This document shows positions 10,439 to 22,600 of a DNA stretch of 64,000 nucleotides, one piece after another. The position numbers were made by a program, and so were the translations under genes. The notes beneath the pieces are model-generated. The model made no database searches and was not told the DNA's origin. It worked only from the letters and a program-made list of their open reading frames with translations. Position 1 is the stretch's first letter; every line of letters begins with the position of its first letter. This DNA is from Omphalotus guepiniiformis (Eukaryota > Basidiomycota > Agaricomycetes > Agaricales > Omphalotaceae), in the NCBI GenBank assembly GCA_028554645.1, contig JAQOOI010000057.1, positions 372,001-436,000 on the forward strand, in the 5' to 3' direction.

Positions 10439-11825
10439 TCATTTATAGGATGCTATAGCTGCCTTGAACCGGTTGATGATCCATTCTGAAGATTCGAGCC
10501 GTTGTCCGCCGCTCGTAAGTTCGGTAGTTTAGGGTTATTCAAATGATAGGTCCGTTCTTTTGCACTGATATTGTCTCTGGCGAGTGCTTCTAGAGCGATG
10601 TCGACGTGCTCGGGATCTGGGTCATCAGCATAGCGCGACGAGGCATGGGTCTTTCGAGTGCCTGGTGAACTGCAATGCGATCCAACCGAGGACATGAAAG
10701 TAAGACTCCAAGTCATCTACACGCGTGGCATGAGGTACTAGCTCAGCGAGGATGGCAGCTGAAATGAATTGCCAGGTGCCCTAAGAATTACTCAGATATT
10801 AGCATCATTAGCAATAAAACTATAGCAGATACGTACTGGTTGTTGCGCATTTGCTAGTTCTGATTTCGACTTTGCGATCTCCCAATCAGCGAGTAATCCC
10901 TTCCCGTCCTCAGTTTATCAGGATATTCCCAACACTAATGTCACGATGCAGTATTTCTGCCTTTGAGTAAGCCTGGTCATGAGCTAACATACAGAGCGTT
11001 GAATCACTGCGTACTCCATGCAAAAAAGGGAATAGACTCGCCTATCAATGCATCAAGCATGGCAGATAGCAACTCCTTCACATTCTTGAACGTGCTGAAA
11101 TCGCCTCGGCAGACCTCTTCGAGGACCAAACGATGATGTTGGCGCTTCCGCCATGGAGTGTCGGGATCATAGTCGTGAGTGCGAGTGAGGTGATTGGCGG
11201 CTCCAGGGTTCACATCTCCCGCTCGTAGACACGTCGGGACATTCTTCACACCTTTCTTCTTCAGAAGCTCATATACTTTACCTTCGGCCTCGGCAGACGC
11301 AACAAGCCACGCATCTTTGAGAAGAACGACACGGTTCTCTTTGGGCTCCCAGACCTTGAACACACAAGTGGCACGGCCTGTCATAGACTGGTCGTTCCTA
11401 ACAAATGCTATAGTCTCGTAATAGGGTAACGGCTGGCTATCCTTGACCTTGAACTTCAACACAGGCGCTTTGTTGTCGAGCATCAGCTGCGCTCGAATAT
11501 TTTCCAGCATCTTGACTGTGGTGTCGATGCCACGAACCTCTGGAGTCGCACGGGTATACCGAGAGAATAATTCGGCGAGATGGCTTTCCTCGCTGTGCGC
11601 AAATTCAGCGAAAACGACTGCACCGGCGTGATTCCAGCATATGAATCGAGCGTGAGCAATGAACAAGTGAGTCCGAAACTGGTTCACAAACTGAGCGACT
11701 GCATAAGCGATGAACTGTCCCCGAATCTCAGCTGCGTTGACGGTGTCACGTTCGATACTATCGCCTTCGGACGATTTGTCGTCGAAAGGCTTGCTTTTAT
11801 CAGGATGTTTCACCTCGAATATCAT
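10439..11825 (-). pseudogene. FunK1-type kinase, copy 2 (broken)
   Basis: The N-terminal exon is intact and longer than in copy 1: it keeps the 33 codons copy 1 lost, including YYETIAFVRND and GRATCVFKVW. After the HRDISVGNILI loop a 1-nt insertion (GATAAACTGA where copy 1 has GATAACTGA) creates an immediate stop. Further on, about 160 nt of the C-lobe are deleted, joining the region after FTRHSKDP to that before RYADDPDP. The second intron is retained. It is head-to-head with the NTPase copy 2, sharing about 130 bp between their starts. Confidence 0.8.
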
Positions 11826-11894
11826 TACTGCTCATGAGTATGAGGGTAGGAAACAGGCAAGTCACAAGCGTGACGATGACTGTGACTTACGTAT

Positions 11895-13134
11895 CGAGCC
11901 ACCTCTTAGCACCCGTCACAACTGGTGACTTCGCGATCTTAACGGTGTCAGTCATGGCTTCGACAGACTACTCGAGCAACATCGACGAATCCGCGTCTAG
12001 TGCCCAAGGCGAACAAGACTTTCGCCTGCTGAAATCCAGGTCTCCCTCACTGCCTATAGTTGTTACTGAAGCATGGGAGCAGTACAAAACCCGGGCCACT
12101 AACGTGTGGGGATTAGCCTTTAGCGATGTATACGCAGAACATCTTGGAATAACCCATACATCGAATCTTTCGCAAATGGATGAAATCATGGCTATCTTGC
12201 AGAGTTGCGTCAAAGAGGAGACTCTGAAACCGTTGTTGGATTATTATAGTGCGTCGAAGTCATTTTTTTCTCCACTGATTCACACTCAGTCGCCCTTTAG
12301 TTAAGCAGTCTTGGATCTCCGAGAGAGAGCTGTATTCATTACGGCGAGAAAGATTGACACTCGGTACCAATTGTGGGTTGTGCTCACAGCTGTGGAAAAA
12401 GCCCGTGACACTGACCGATCCTTTCTTTCTCTTGCGCATAGCTCCTAGTAGGGGTGGGCTTCACTCTTGACCGTCTGCACTACTGACATATCAACGTGAA
12501 CATAGAAGAAACAATTGTAAAGCGTGCATATGAAGATCTCCCGTTCCACGGTGGGACCGACAATTTGATTCTGCAGATCATGGAGTACTATCGGAGAGAA
12601 TATCATTGGCAAACATGGGAGGCCTACAACTACAGCATATCAATTATTCAATCTTCAGGCTACGGAAAAACGCGTGCTGTGGATCAAGCGAGTCGACGGA
12701 AGTTTGCCTTCATGCTGAATTTGAGAGAGCCACTTCAACCGGATCACTACAGTATGTTCTTTTCTTTTCTTTTTTGGTTCAAGTTGAGCTGTTATGTACT
12801 GATGATTGTTTCAGCATATCCCCAAGCCGACCAAAATGTGGCGCAGTACTTTCAAGAGCTCTGGAACTATTCAAACGTCCAGCAGCAAACGAGGATCGCT
12901 AATTTTCTTTCGGCTCTGTTCACCAGGGCCAAAGAGATTATCGCAACCCTCCAGCCGATTACAGGTCGGGAAGAACTCGCTCAGAGGTGGTATTTCTATC
13001 TCCAGAGCAACAGAGGAAATTTCTTGCACGAAGTCCTGACCAAAGTAAGGATTGAGTATGTCAAACATTGTATCTAAAACTTAACAATGTGCTAAGGCTA
13101 GAGAACTTACGAAAGAAAATTCCCCGAAGAGCAG
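11895..13134 (+). repeat. Direct segmental duplication, copy B (NTPase 5' half)
   Basis: Same orientation as 8733-9941. Differences are scattered substitutions, a 4-nt insertion and a 1-nt deletion near 12425-12455, and about 20 extra nt near 12484-12504. Confidence 0.85.
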
Positions 13135-15030
13135 TCCTAACTTGTCAAACGAGGCAGACCAAGCGAACAAGAATCTTGACCCTTTCCAGTATCTCAAACG
13201 TTGCTGTAATTCGTTGATCGGTGAAATTCCACCTCGCCCGTCCGAACAGGATGATGGGCTTGGTGATCTAGCTTTTTTCCTTGCATTCGATGAAGCACAC
13301 CGTATCACTTCGCCAGGCAATGAGGTGCACACCCAAGACACTTCGAGCACAACCAACAAGAGCGTTTTCGATAATCTCAATTCAGTGTTGGCAGAACTGA
13401 ACGCGTTCTCCGTGTTTACTATATTCATGTCAACCAACAGTCATTTGAGAAAGATGGCAGCTTCCCAACCTCTTCATCCCTCTGAACGTGTCCAGGCAGG
13501 CCATGTCTTGTTCCCACCCATAACCGAACTCCCCGTCGATGTGTTCAAATCACAGAGTTCTCTGTTAAAGGCAGTTACTCTGTCAACAGCCGCCTCTTTT
13601 GAGTATGCCGTGCGTTTTGGTCGGCCCTTGTGCGTTCCCTATACTTGAGACAAATCTTACTTGGCTCAGTTGTTTATCACAGATTTGCAGCCTTGCACGA
13701 AGCTGGTTACAATGGTGTCATTCAGTTAGCGAAGGCAAAACTCAATCCGACTCAGTCACGCAAGTTGGACGATCCTTATATGAGATTCTCATGTGTCGCT
13801 CAACTCATTCAGATCGACCTGCGGAACAAACTTCCCAATTCGAATCCAGTTGAAGCCATCTTGGTTGAGCGGTATATGCGCACTGCGTTCGCTGTTCCTG
13901 AACATCGTCTTTTCATGGAGACTTGTACGCCTTCGGAGCCCATTCTTGCTGAAGCTGCTGCAACTCTGTTGCATGAGATCAGTAATACATCCACAACAGA
14001 CGTACAGGAGCCTGCCGGGAAGCGGATGAAAACCGATGAGGGTAGTGCGCCAGGCCCTTCGAATGCAGTCCTTGAGCAGCAGAAGAATGCTAAGGCTTAC
14101 TGTCGCTTGCTCGTTGACACTCTTCATTCCTCATACGCTGATGGCTGGATCACAAAGGGTGATGCAGGTGAAACAGTTTGTCGCCTCCTGTGCACAGCGG
14201 CGTACTCTAGCATGTTGCCGCAGTCCACGGAGAAAGGCACGGAGGAAAGCCCGGAGAAATTTATCTACCATCGTCCTTTGAAATATCTCGACTTTCTACG
14301 GGGACTTATCGCGGAAGAATATATTGAGCGTGTCCTAGATGCCAGGCCCGTCGGCGATTCAAAAGGCGCAACTCTCCGAGAAGCTTTCAAGCACACATAT
14401 GTATTTTTTTCGCATTGGGCGGTCGCCGGGGACTATGAAATCACCAAACCAGACCACTTTTGGAAATGTGCGCTTCGCGGAGTTGCCATTCAATGCAGAG
14501 CGTATGCTCGTGAAAGAGACGGGCTAATGGTGCTCATTCATACTTCCGATGGAAAACTGGAAAAGTCGATGATCAACCGCAAGACCACCAGTGAATTGTC
14601 CTATCAGTCCAAGAATCGTCAGAAGCCAGGAGCTGTCCTTGTCGCTCCCTACGAAAACTCACACAATAAACATCCTACAATGGCGTTTGTTCACGAGCTC
14701 GAGAGCAACTATCCGGAAGTTGTCGTTGACACTATTCCAGAGCATAAGCTCAGACGAAATAGAAAGGGCAGTGGCAACGCCAGTGAGCGTTACCGGAGAC
14801 ATTATCAGATCACGATTAATGGGTCATCAAGTCAAGTGTATGCGTGTATTCCCTCTGACGATTATACCTATCAGCACCTTCGTTCCATTTTACAACAGAG
14901 TTCCTCTCACGACAATTTTGCACGGAACAATCTGGGGATCTCCAATATGTACTTCTCGCAACAAAAGTCGACATTGACGGCCACGAATATTAGTGCGACG
15001 TCGAGGGTAGATGTCGAGGGATCATCCTGA
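11954..15030 (+). CDS. CRN-type P-loop NTPase with C-terminal domain, copy 2; N-terminal part frameshifted, core open
   Basis: From the Met at 12496, exons 12496-12751, 12815-13044, 13097-13629 and 13683-15030 join exactly to 788 aa. A Walker A-like SSGYGKTR lies at residues about 53-60, a Walker B/DEAH box (FFLAFDEAHRI) near 222-232, and a sensor-like FMSTNSH beyond it; a roughly 450-aa C-terminal region follows. This layout matches NTPases associated with Crinkler/CRN-type proteins of fungi and oomycetes, whose tails are often nuclease-like; I cannot assign the tail. Upstream exons (11954-12248, then from 12305 reading YTVLDLRERAVF) fit the same gene, but against copy 1 there is a +4/-1 indel pair near 12425-12455 with stops between. 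The full-length form is therefore probably broken, and only the shorter product from 12496 could be made. The divergent neighbour is a dead FunK1 kinase. Confidence 0.6.
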
Positions 15031-15931
15031 TAAATGTTCAGCGCTAAGGCTATGTCTCAATTGTGTACAATAGATGTATTTTATCAACGATGTATTTTCC
15101 TGTCGCCAATTCCATTTGCAAAACCCCCATTCAAATAATTATAAAATTTTCTATTGAGTGACACTGTATGTCACCTTCCTACATACAACTAAAAAAGTCC
15201 TTGAGCCAAGTTTTATGAGGATATCCCTGATGTTGGGACTGTGGGTGTCCCTCCACTCCCAGCATTATCCCGACTTGCAGCCGCCGCTTCCATCCTTGAT
15301 TGCATGACCTCTGCCTTTGTTCTTCTTCTCCTTCAAGTAACTGCCATTGTCGTACATCTGAATAAAAAGCCAACATCAAGACAATCCATAGCCAGACGAA
15401 ATTAGATATAAGAAACACTCACTCTACACCTTTCTCAAACAACGCGGACACGGGTATTCCTGGGACAGGCCCCTACTTAGGTACATTAGGTCCCATATAA
15501 GTGCGCAGCCTAAGTTGGTTCTAGGGGTGTCTGCCTGAAGTGCTTCACAGATGGGTATCCGCAATCGCTGGATGCGTCGCTGCACTCCTAGAACAATGGG
15601 AATCGCAGGTGACCGCGGATACATGCCTAGAAAGAAGTCTAGTTGGGGCCTGAAGGTCTCCGACGTTCGCCCACACTCTCAACAACCTCATCACTCGCCC
15701 TGATCCGTTCAACTCGAAACCTCGCTGATTGTCTTTCTGTAGAGCATCGCCAAATCGTCTCAAGAGCTGTACATATACTGAATGTGCTGCTTCAATATGT
15801 GCCCATGGAGGCATTGCGACTTATCGCCCGACATCTATAAGTGTTACATGACACATCTGCGGATCCATGGAAGATCATTATTTTGCGATAATATAAGGTA
15901 TAAGAAAAATCACGAACTGATACATAGAGCT
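15031..15931. other. Intergenic, no gene recognised
   Basis: Short open frames on the minus strand (15179-15814) have no recognisable motif and no consistent splice sites. This interval separates the converging NTPase and HAL2 genes. Confidence 0.5.
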
Positions 15932-17330
15932 CTACACTTTAGCCTTGACTTCTTCAGTAGCCGTTGCCTGTTGTACAGCTGCTAGTAATTTCGGATACGC
16001 ATCCTTCACAGTTGCAATAACACCATAATTTTCACCCAAAGTCCTTCCAAGACCAAAGTTCAAAGAATTTCCTCTTGAATCGCTCACAATTCCACCAGAT
16101 TCCTCGACCAGTAGGGATCCAGGAGCATGATCCTACATAGTTTCCATTTTGTAAGTAACGCCCAGTCGCATATCAAAAGGATAGCATCGTACCCAGATTT
16201 TCTCCAAGTAACCAACGCCCGTCGGCATTCTCATATATGCACCTCCGTCACCACGGGCCAAACTTCCGTATTTAGCTTGACTATCCATCCGAACAGGCGG
16301 TCGAGTAATACCCAATAACTGAGATATTTTATCATTTGTTGAATGTGAAGAGTGAGCTGCTTCGACGGACTCTAGGAAGTTGAAGGTTTCGGGTGAGAAT
16401 GAAGGCATAGATAAAGGTGTTGGGTTTGCTCCGGAAAGTGACATCTGAGAGTAAGTAGTTCGTGAGCTCTCGGGGAGTCGACGGGAAGGACTAGAAGGTA
16501 CTCAGTACTCACTTGTTGAGCCCCTTGCCCTCGTACTGCGACAAATATACAACCTTTTGCACCATCAGGTTTCGATAATTCCAGTGGTAAATTCGGACAT
16601 CCAATCACGCCAACTTGAACTTTAGCATCCACAATAAGAGCGAGACAGACAGCGTATTGTTCTCCTCGTAGAAATCCTTTCGTTCCGTCAATAGGATCAA
16701 TCGTCCACATACCTGCGAGGGTCAATAAGTCAATAAGTCACTAACCGAACACCGAACACCGAACGCGAAAGTGGTTTTCAGGAGGCGAAGAGACAGAGAT
16801 AGATAGACGTACGTCCAATATGATTCCCTTCATAATTCCCTCTATCGATCGCGTCCATCAACTCTTCCGCAGACTTTGGTCTTTCCAGGACCAATCCTCC
16901 ATTCAGCATAATCGCCCTCTCCAAGATCTTGAGTCAAAGCCTCATTCGCCAGCTCAACAATTCGATTCCTAAGCGTCGTTCCAGATTCGGCACGTAATTC
17001 CGCTGCGTCTTCCTCACCTACTATCGGATCCTCTGGATAGGCATGGTATAACATAGAGCTTATCACTGCTTGTGCAGCGTAATCACCCACTATAGATAAA
17101 ACATCACGAATGAGAGAACAAGCACTGAAGGGGAGAAGATGATTTGTTTACGAACCGGTTACAGGTGATTTATCGCCTTTCGTGAGCGTTTCGTTTCGTA
17201 CTAGTTTGTTGAAAACAGAAGAAGTGAGAAAGCATGCTCGGCGGACTGCTGATATAGCTAATTGTTTTTCTGTAGTGAATGCGAGAGACATAGTAGAAGA
17301 AAGAGATCGATAGAGCAGATTCTGAAGCAT
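15932..17330 (-). CDS. HAL2: 3'(2'),5'-bisphosphate nucleotidase (HAL2/MET22 family)
   Basis: A multi-exon gene of the lithium- and sodium-sensitive phosphatase family that converts 3'-phosphoadenosine 5'-phosphate to AMP in sulfate assimilation. Landmarks in order: MSLAFTTEKQLAISAVRRAC, DKSPVTVGDYAAQ (spliced across an intron beginning near 17151), GEEDAAEL, WTIDPIDGTKGF (metal-binding DPIDGT), then DHAPGSLLVEESGG. The last exon ends VKAKV and a TAG at 15932-15934. All key metal ligands (E-E-D, D-x-x-D-G-T, D of the DHA motif) are present, so the enzyme should be active. Two starts are possible: the first Met adds 13 residues (MLQNLLYRSLSST) that look like a weak mitochondrial presequence, while the second gives the usual MSLAF start. 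It is divergently arranged with the OMA1-like region. Confidence 0.85.
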
Positions 17331-17340
17331 TAGACACGGC

Positions 17341-18351
17341 CTAGCATGTTCCCACGGATCAAAGTTAGCCGAAGCCAGGCCGTCGCCGGTCGGAGATTAG
17401 CTAATAGAATTCGCTGGTGCCGCTAGAATACGTGAGCCTGCCGAGGAGATGCCGATTCATCATTTGCGTCCTTTCAACACTGTCTCCGAATGTTTAACTT
17501 CTGTCGTTTCATACGGGGTGCGCCTCTCAGAGCGCTATCTCGTCGATTCTACTCGCAGAGACCACGATACGTACGCTTCTCACCACCTTCAAGGTCTCCG
17601 ATCCCTTCAGGAAATGGGGGACCCGGAAAGAGAAGTTTCTTCGACGATAGGACCTGGCCTATGAAAGCGGGAGTGGGTTTTGCTGGTGTGGGTCTACTTT
17701 ATTATATTATGTGGTGCGTTCGAGTTTGCCTAATGGAAAATGGATGGTGGTGGCCAATTCACCGACTTTTGTTTTTTTGAATCAGTCTCGAGCAGGTCCC
17801 AGAAACTGGTAGATGGCGTTTCATGACTAGCATGTTCCCACGGATCAAAGCCAATGCATGAGTTCCTTAGCCGAAGCCAGGCCGTCGCCGGTCGGAGTCT
17901 AGCTAATAGAAATCGCTGGCTGGAATACGTGAGCCTGCCGATGAGATGCCGATTCATCATTCTCGAGTCCATGCTGAGTCTATGCGGCCTTTCAACAATG
18001 TCTCCGAATGTTTAACTTCTGTCGTTCCATAAGGGGTGCGCCTCTCAGAGCGCTATCTCGTCGATTCTACTCATCGAGACCACGATATGTACGCTTCTCA
18101 CCACCTTCGAAGTCTCCGATCCCTTCTGGAAATGGGGGACCCGGAAAGAGGAGTTTCTTCGACGATAGGACATGGCCTATGAAAATGGGTGTGGGTTTTG
18201 CTGGTGTGGGTCTACTTTATTATACTATGTGGTGCGTCGAGTTTAATAACTAAATGGAAAATGGGTGGTGGTGACCAATTCACCGACGACTTTGTTTTTT
18301 GAATCAGTCTCGAGCAGGTGCCAGAAACTGGTAGATGGCGTTTCATGACTA
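17341..18351 (+). repeat. Tandem duplication of the OMA1-like promoter and first exons
   Basis: Two units lie head to tail, 17341-17826 and 17827-18351. Each starts CTAGCATGTTCCCACGG and ends GGCGTTTCATGA, and contains upstream DNA, exon 1, an intron and the start of exon 2. They differ by substitutions, short indels and about 25 extra bp in unit 2. Confidence 0.85.
17490..17826 (+). pseudogene. OMA1-like protease, duplicated 5' fragment
   Basis: Encodes MFNFCRFIRGAPLRALSRR, a basic N terminus suited to mitochondrial import, then a Pro/Gly stretch and the first membrane helix (VGFAGVGLLYYIMW). An intron and VPETGRWRFM of the next exon follow. The sequence then jumps back to the start of the second unit, so no protease domain follows. 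It is a partial copy created by the tandem duplication. Confidence 0.7.
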
Positions 18352-19144
18352 TAGGTCCTCAAATTGAAGCGGAGGTGCGTCCCTTGTGATTTTTTTTCCG
18401 CATTGACAAAGCTTTCTGAAGCCGTTTGGGCTAGATAGGGAAGTTGATGGGGAACTCAATCCATGAAGAATTCGGACCTAAGATATTACCACCAGACCAC
18501 GTTCTCTCTCTCCACGTTCGGCGGGTGGTCTCAGGTATCTTGGCAGCATCAAATCTCGGTGTAGTCAAAGGGATCCCCCGACCAGTCGAATCGTCTGTTG
18601 AGGACCTTTGGAACCCCGCGGAAGACTTTTCTCAGTCTGATATCAAGCCATTGCTGGACCTACTCGCGAATGGGATGTATTGGTGGTAAACGAGCGAAAG
18701 GTCGTGAATGCTTTTGTTTCTCCGGGAACGATTGTCGTGTTTACTGGTCTGCTTCCGGTGTGTAAAGACGAGGCTGGGTTAGCTGCTGTTCTATCTCATG
18801 GTGCGTGTATTTACCCATGACACATTTTCGGCCGGATAGCTCACTTTCACTTTTACCTTGCTACAGAGATTGGCCACGATGGTACGTCCGTCTGTTGAGT
18901 GATATCTTGAGAGCCCTTGGAGCTTATTGTTTTGCGTATCAGTTGCTAGTCATACAGCAGAACGCTTGTCATCTCAAATTCTCATTATTCCAGCCTGGCT
19001 GCTTCTTGATGCGATAGGCCATAACATAAGCGTTATTATCGGCTCTGTTTCAAAAGTATCTCTTTGAGTTACCAAACTCTAGGACTCAAGCTCGCTATTC
19101 AGTTTATTCCTATTCGCCTCTATCTGACTCGGTGCCATTGTCTA

Positions 19145-19149
19145 GCGGC
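19145..19149. repeat. Target-site duplication, left copy (GCGGC)
   Basis: Five bases identical to 25418-25422, immediately outside the terminal TG/CA of the two LTRs. Confidence 0.9.
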
Positions 19150-19602
19150 TGTCAGCGACTCGAGTTGTCAAACTCAAATAACCAAACACAAGGATCTTAG
19201 TTTCACACGGATAAGAGCAAAGCAGAAAGTAGAATTGAGAAAAGAAGTGATATAAGAAAGTATGCTAAGTACAAGTCTAAACTCGAGGAGTTATTGACAA
19301 GATCGAAGCTAAAGAAATATCTACCTAAGCGGACTTGTTATATACGTAAATAAAACCCTAAACCCTGGGCTATAACCCTTGACTAATCCACCGTGTGTCT
19401 ACCATGAGTTCGATCGCCTCAAGTGTTTCATTAATGATCGTGATCGCCTTAAGGTCTACATGCTTGATCTCGATCATTATGCTACCTACGTGTGTATTTA
19501 ATATAACCCTAGATCTATAACTTAAGATGCTATCTACTGATAATAAAAGTGTCCATATGTACAAACAATGAGATAAGATGAAAAAAGAAAATGTTCGTAA
19601 CA
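19150..19602 (-). repeat. 3' LTR
   Basis: 453 bp, reading TGTTACGAAC to GTCGCTGACA on the element strand. No difference from the other LTR was seen in a base-by-base reading. Confidence 0.95.
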
Positions 19603-19605
19603 TGA

Positions 19606-19615
19606 CCCCCTCCTT
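19606..19615 (-). other. Polypurine tract
   Basis: On the element strand AAGGAGGGGG ends three bases before the 3' LTR and overlaps the pol stop codon. This is where plus-strand DNA synthesis would be primed. Confidence 0.8.
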
Positions 19616-22600
19616 AGGGACGATGTCCCCATCGTCCTATCTTCACTGCTAATGCTTCTGTCGGCATCTTCTTTGTTTCTACTACTTCCGTATATGCTTC
19701 AGGGATAGGTCGTAACAATGATGTCGGGAATAAGGAAATTGGAACCTCAATCTTTCTTAACTGAGGTGGTCGTGGTTTAGTGGGGAATTTTTTATGAAAC
19801 TCTTCAATTGCTTCTTTTGCGTTTGCAAGGTTTGCTAATGGTTCCCATGTTTGTTCGTGCCGCGAGTATCCCTTCCATTGGACTTTGTATCCGAATCTCC
19901 CTCCCCTATATTTCCCTGAATCTACTATCTCTTCCACTTCAAACTCCGGTTCTTCTCCTTCTATCACTGGTGGCGGATTATCATTCTTAGGCTGTTCGGG
20001 GAATTCAGGCGGATGATAGGGTGACAGTAAAACTTCGTTAAAGACTGGATGTATCCTCTTCCAAGTCTTCGGTATCTTTAGTTGATACGACGTCGCTCCA
20101 ACTTTCTTTACGACTTCAAAAGGACCAAATCGTTTATCATCCAACTTCTTCATTGGTCGATCAGAAGTCAGGTTTGTCGCTTCAAGCCATACTTTGTCAT
20201 TAGGCTTATATTCGACTGATGGTTTCCTCTTCTTGTCGTAATACCGAGTCATGTCTTCCTTTGCCTTCTTAAGCGCCGCCTCTACTTCGTCCCTGATCTT
20301 GATCATCTTATCGGCAAATTCCTGTGCTGTGGGATTTGCCGACGGAGTTCTTGGAGCTGTTCCCTTATACGGATGTCGTCCCATATCCGCATAGAACGGA
20401 GTAACACCCGTGGCTGAGTGTATCCTATCATTCAACACGAACTCTGCTGTTGGTAACCATTCATGCCAGTCGTTCTGATGTTGATTGATAAATAACCGGA
20501 GATAATGTTCAATCTCTTGGTTCATCCGTTCCGTCTGTCCATTCGTCTGTGGGTGATATGCCGTTGTGAAGCTTCCTTGAATGCCTAATAACCGGTATAG
20601 TTCCTTCATGAATCGGGAATGATATTGGGGTCCCCGATCATGAATAATCTTTCTCGGTAATCCGTGTATAGGAAAGATTTTGTCCCTATAGATTCTGGCC
20701 ATTCCTTCAGACGTTAACGACATGTGTGTGGGTACCAGACGTGTTCGTTTCGTGAAATGATCCACAGTCACACTTATGGCATTAAAACCTCCAGCTTCTG
20801 GTAGTTCTCCGATCAGATCCGTTCCTATGACTTCCCAGGGACCTTGTGGAACATTGTTTGTGACTAGTGTTCCCGTTGGTTTGGTTCGATGAATCTTAGT
20901 GGCCTGACACTTTTCACACCCTTTAACGTATTTCCGTACATCCTGAGTGATTCCCGGCCACCAATAGTTTCTCGTCACCAATTCCATGGTTTTGAACTGT
21001 CCTGGATGTCCCGTCAGAACGGTATCATGATGTAGTCCGATGATCTTTCCCCGTAACCTATTATCAATAGGTACGTAAATCCTATCCTGCCACGTCACAA
21101 TTCCTTCCTCTGACTCGACCCAATCCTTCTCTTTTCCTTCTAAAGCCTTATTCACTAGATTATCCCGCACTTTTGACTTTTTCTTGATAAGATCTAAGAT
21201 CTCGTCCTCGGGCATCTCTAGTCTGTTGATCGAAAAAAGTTCCGGCTTTAAAAGTACCACATCCTCATTGTCTTTCTCCCCCGTCTCATGATTGGCCATC
21301 CTGGACAATGCATCTGGCTTTCCCATCGACTTTCCAGGTTTATGAATCAGTGTAAAGTCGTATTCAGATAATTCAGTGATCCATCGGGCTTGTCGACGAT
21401 TCAATTTCTGAGGTTTTTTGAAATACTGAAGATTTTGATGATCTGTATAGATCTCAAATGACTCTTCCGCACCCATCAGATACTGTCTCCAATCTGCTAA
21501 GGAATCCATAATGGCCATCATTTCCTTATCATAGATCTCATAATTACGTTCTGTTTCATTTAGAGATCTAGATCTGAATGCAATAGGCCACCATTTTCCA
21601 TCTATCTTTTGCGATAAGACAGCTCCGTTCGCATAATCTGAGGAATCTGCTTCGACTCTGAATTGCCCATGATCACGGGGTATGGTTAGAACAACTTCTT
21701 CGGCAATTCTACTTTTGAGTTCTTCGAATGCCTGCTGTTGCTGCTCTGTCCATTCCCACTTTGAATTCCCAGTCAGTGATGACAATGGTTTCGCCACTTG
21801 ACTGAATCCTCGGATAAATCGTCGGTAGAAGTTGCAGAAACCCAAGAAGGACTGTACTTCCTTCTTGTTTCCTGGTATTTTCCATTCTTTTACCGCTTTG
21901 ACTTTCTTTGGATCCATCCGCACTTGTCCGTTTCCTACAAACACTCCAAGGTACTCGACATTACTGGTCTCGAATTCGCACTTTTCAGGTCTAAGATACA
22001 ACTTGTGTTGTCGTAATATATCTAACACCTGTTTTACAATTGACTCGTGCTCTTCGATTGTATTTGTGAAAACCAAAATGTCGTCTAAGTACACCATGAC
22101 ATGACCTTCATTGATCAAATCCCTTAAGATATGATTCATGAACGCTTGGAAGGTCGCCGGAGAATTTGTAAGACCAAAGAACATAACCGTTGGTTCAAAG
22201 AGCCCCCGATTAGTCCTAAATGCCGCCTTCCACTCATCACCTTCTTTGATCCGGATATTATTGTATCCCCATCGAACATCCATTTTCGAAAATACTTTCG
22301 AGTCCTTCAGTTTATCAATGAGTTCTTGAATGAGCGGCAACGGGTATTTGTTCTTTATCGTTGCTTCATTCAACTTCCGATAATCCTGAACAGGTCGAAG
22401 TTTCCCATCTTTCTTTGCCACAAAGAAGAATGGTGAGGCCATCGGTGACTTTGATGGTCTAATTCGTCCAGATTTCAGATTTTCCTTAATGAACTCATCT
22501 AAAACTTTCTGTTCCGAAGGATTTAATGGATAGACCTTGCAATCTACTGGCGTAAAGTCTGGCTTCAGCTCAATTGCATGGTCCCAGGGTCTTCGTTCGG

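Larger units (their letters stand above)
9941..11884 (-). repeat. Inverted segmental duplication, copy B
   Basis: Reverse complement of 1393-3417. The two ends are TTCCACCAGG at 9941-9950 and the GTCACGCTTGTGAC region near 11865-11884. It sits precisely between the truncated and the longer NTPase copies. Confidence 0.85.

Noticed and set aside
12249..12300. Acceptor TTTAG at 12300 for the first NTPase intron
   Set aside because: It leads to stops; using the AG at 12303-12304 gives YTVLDLRERAVF in frame, which is also conserved in copy 1.
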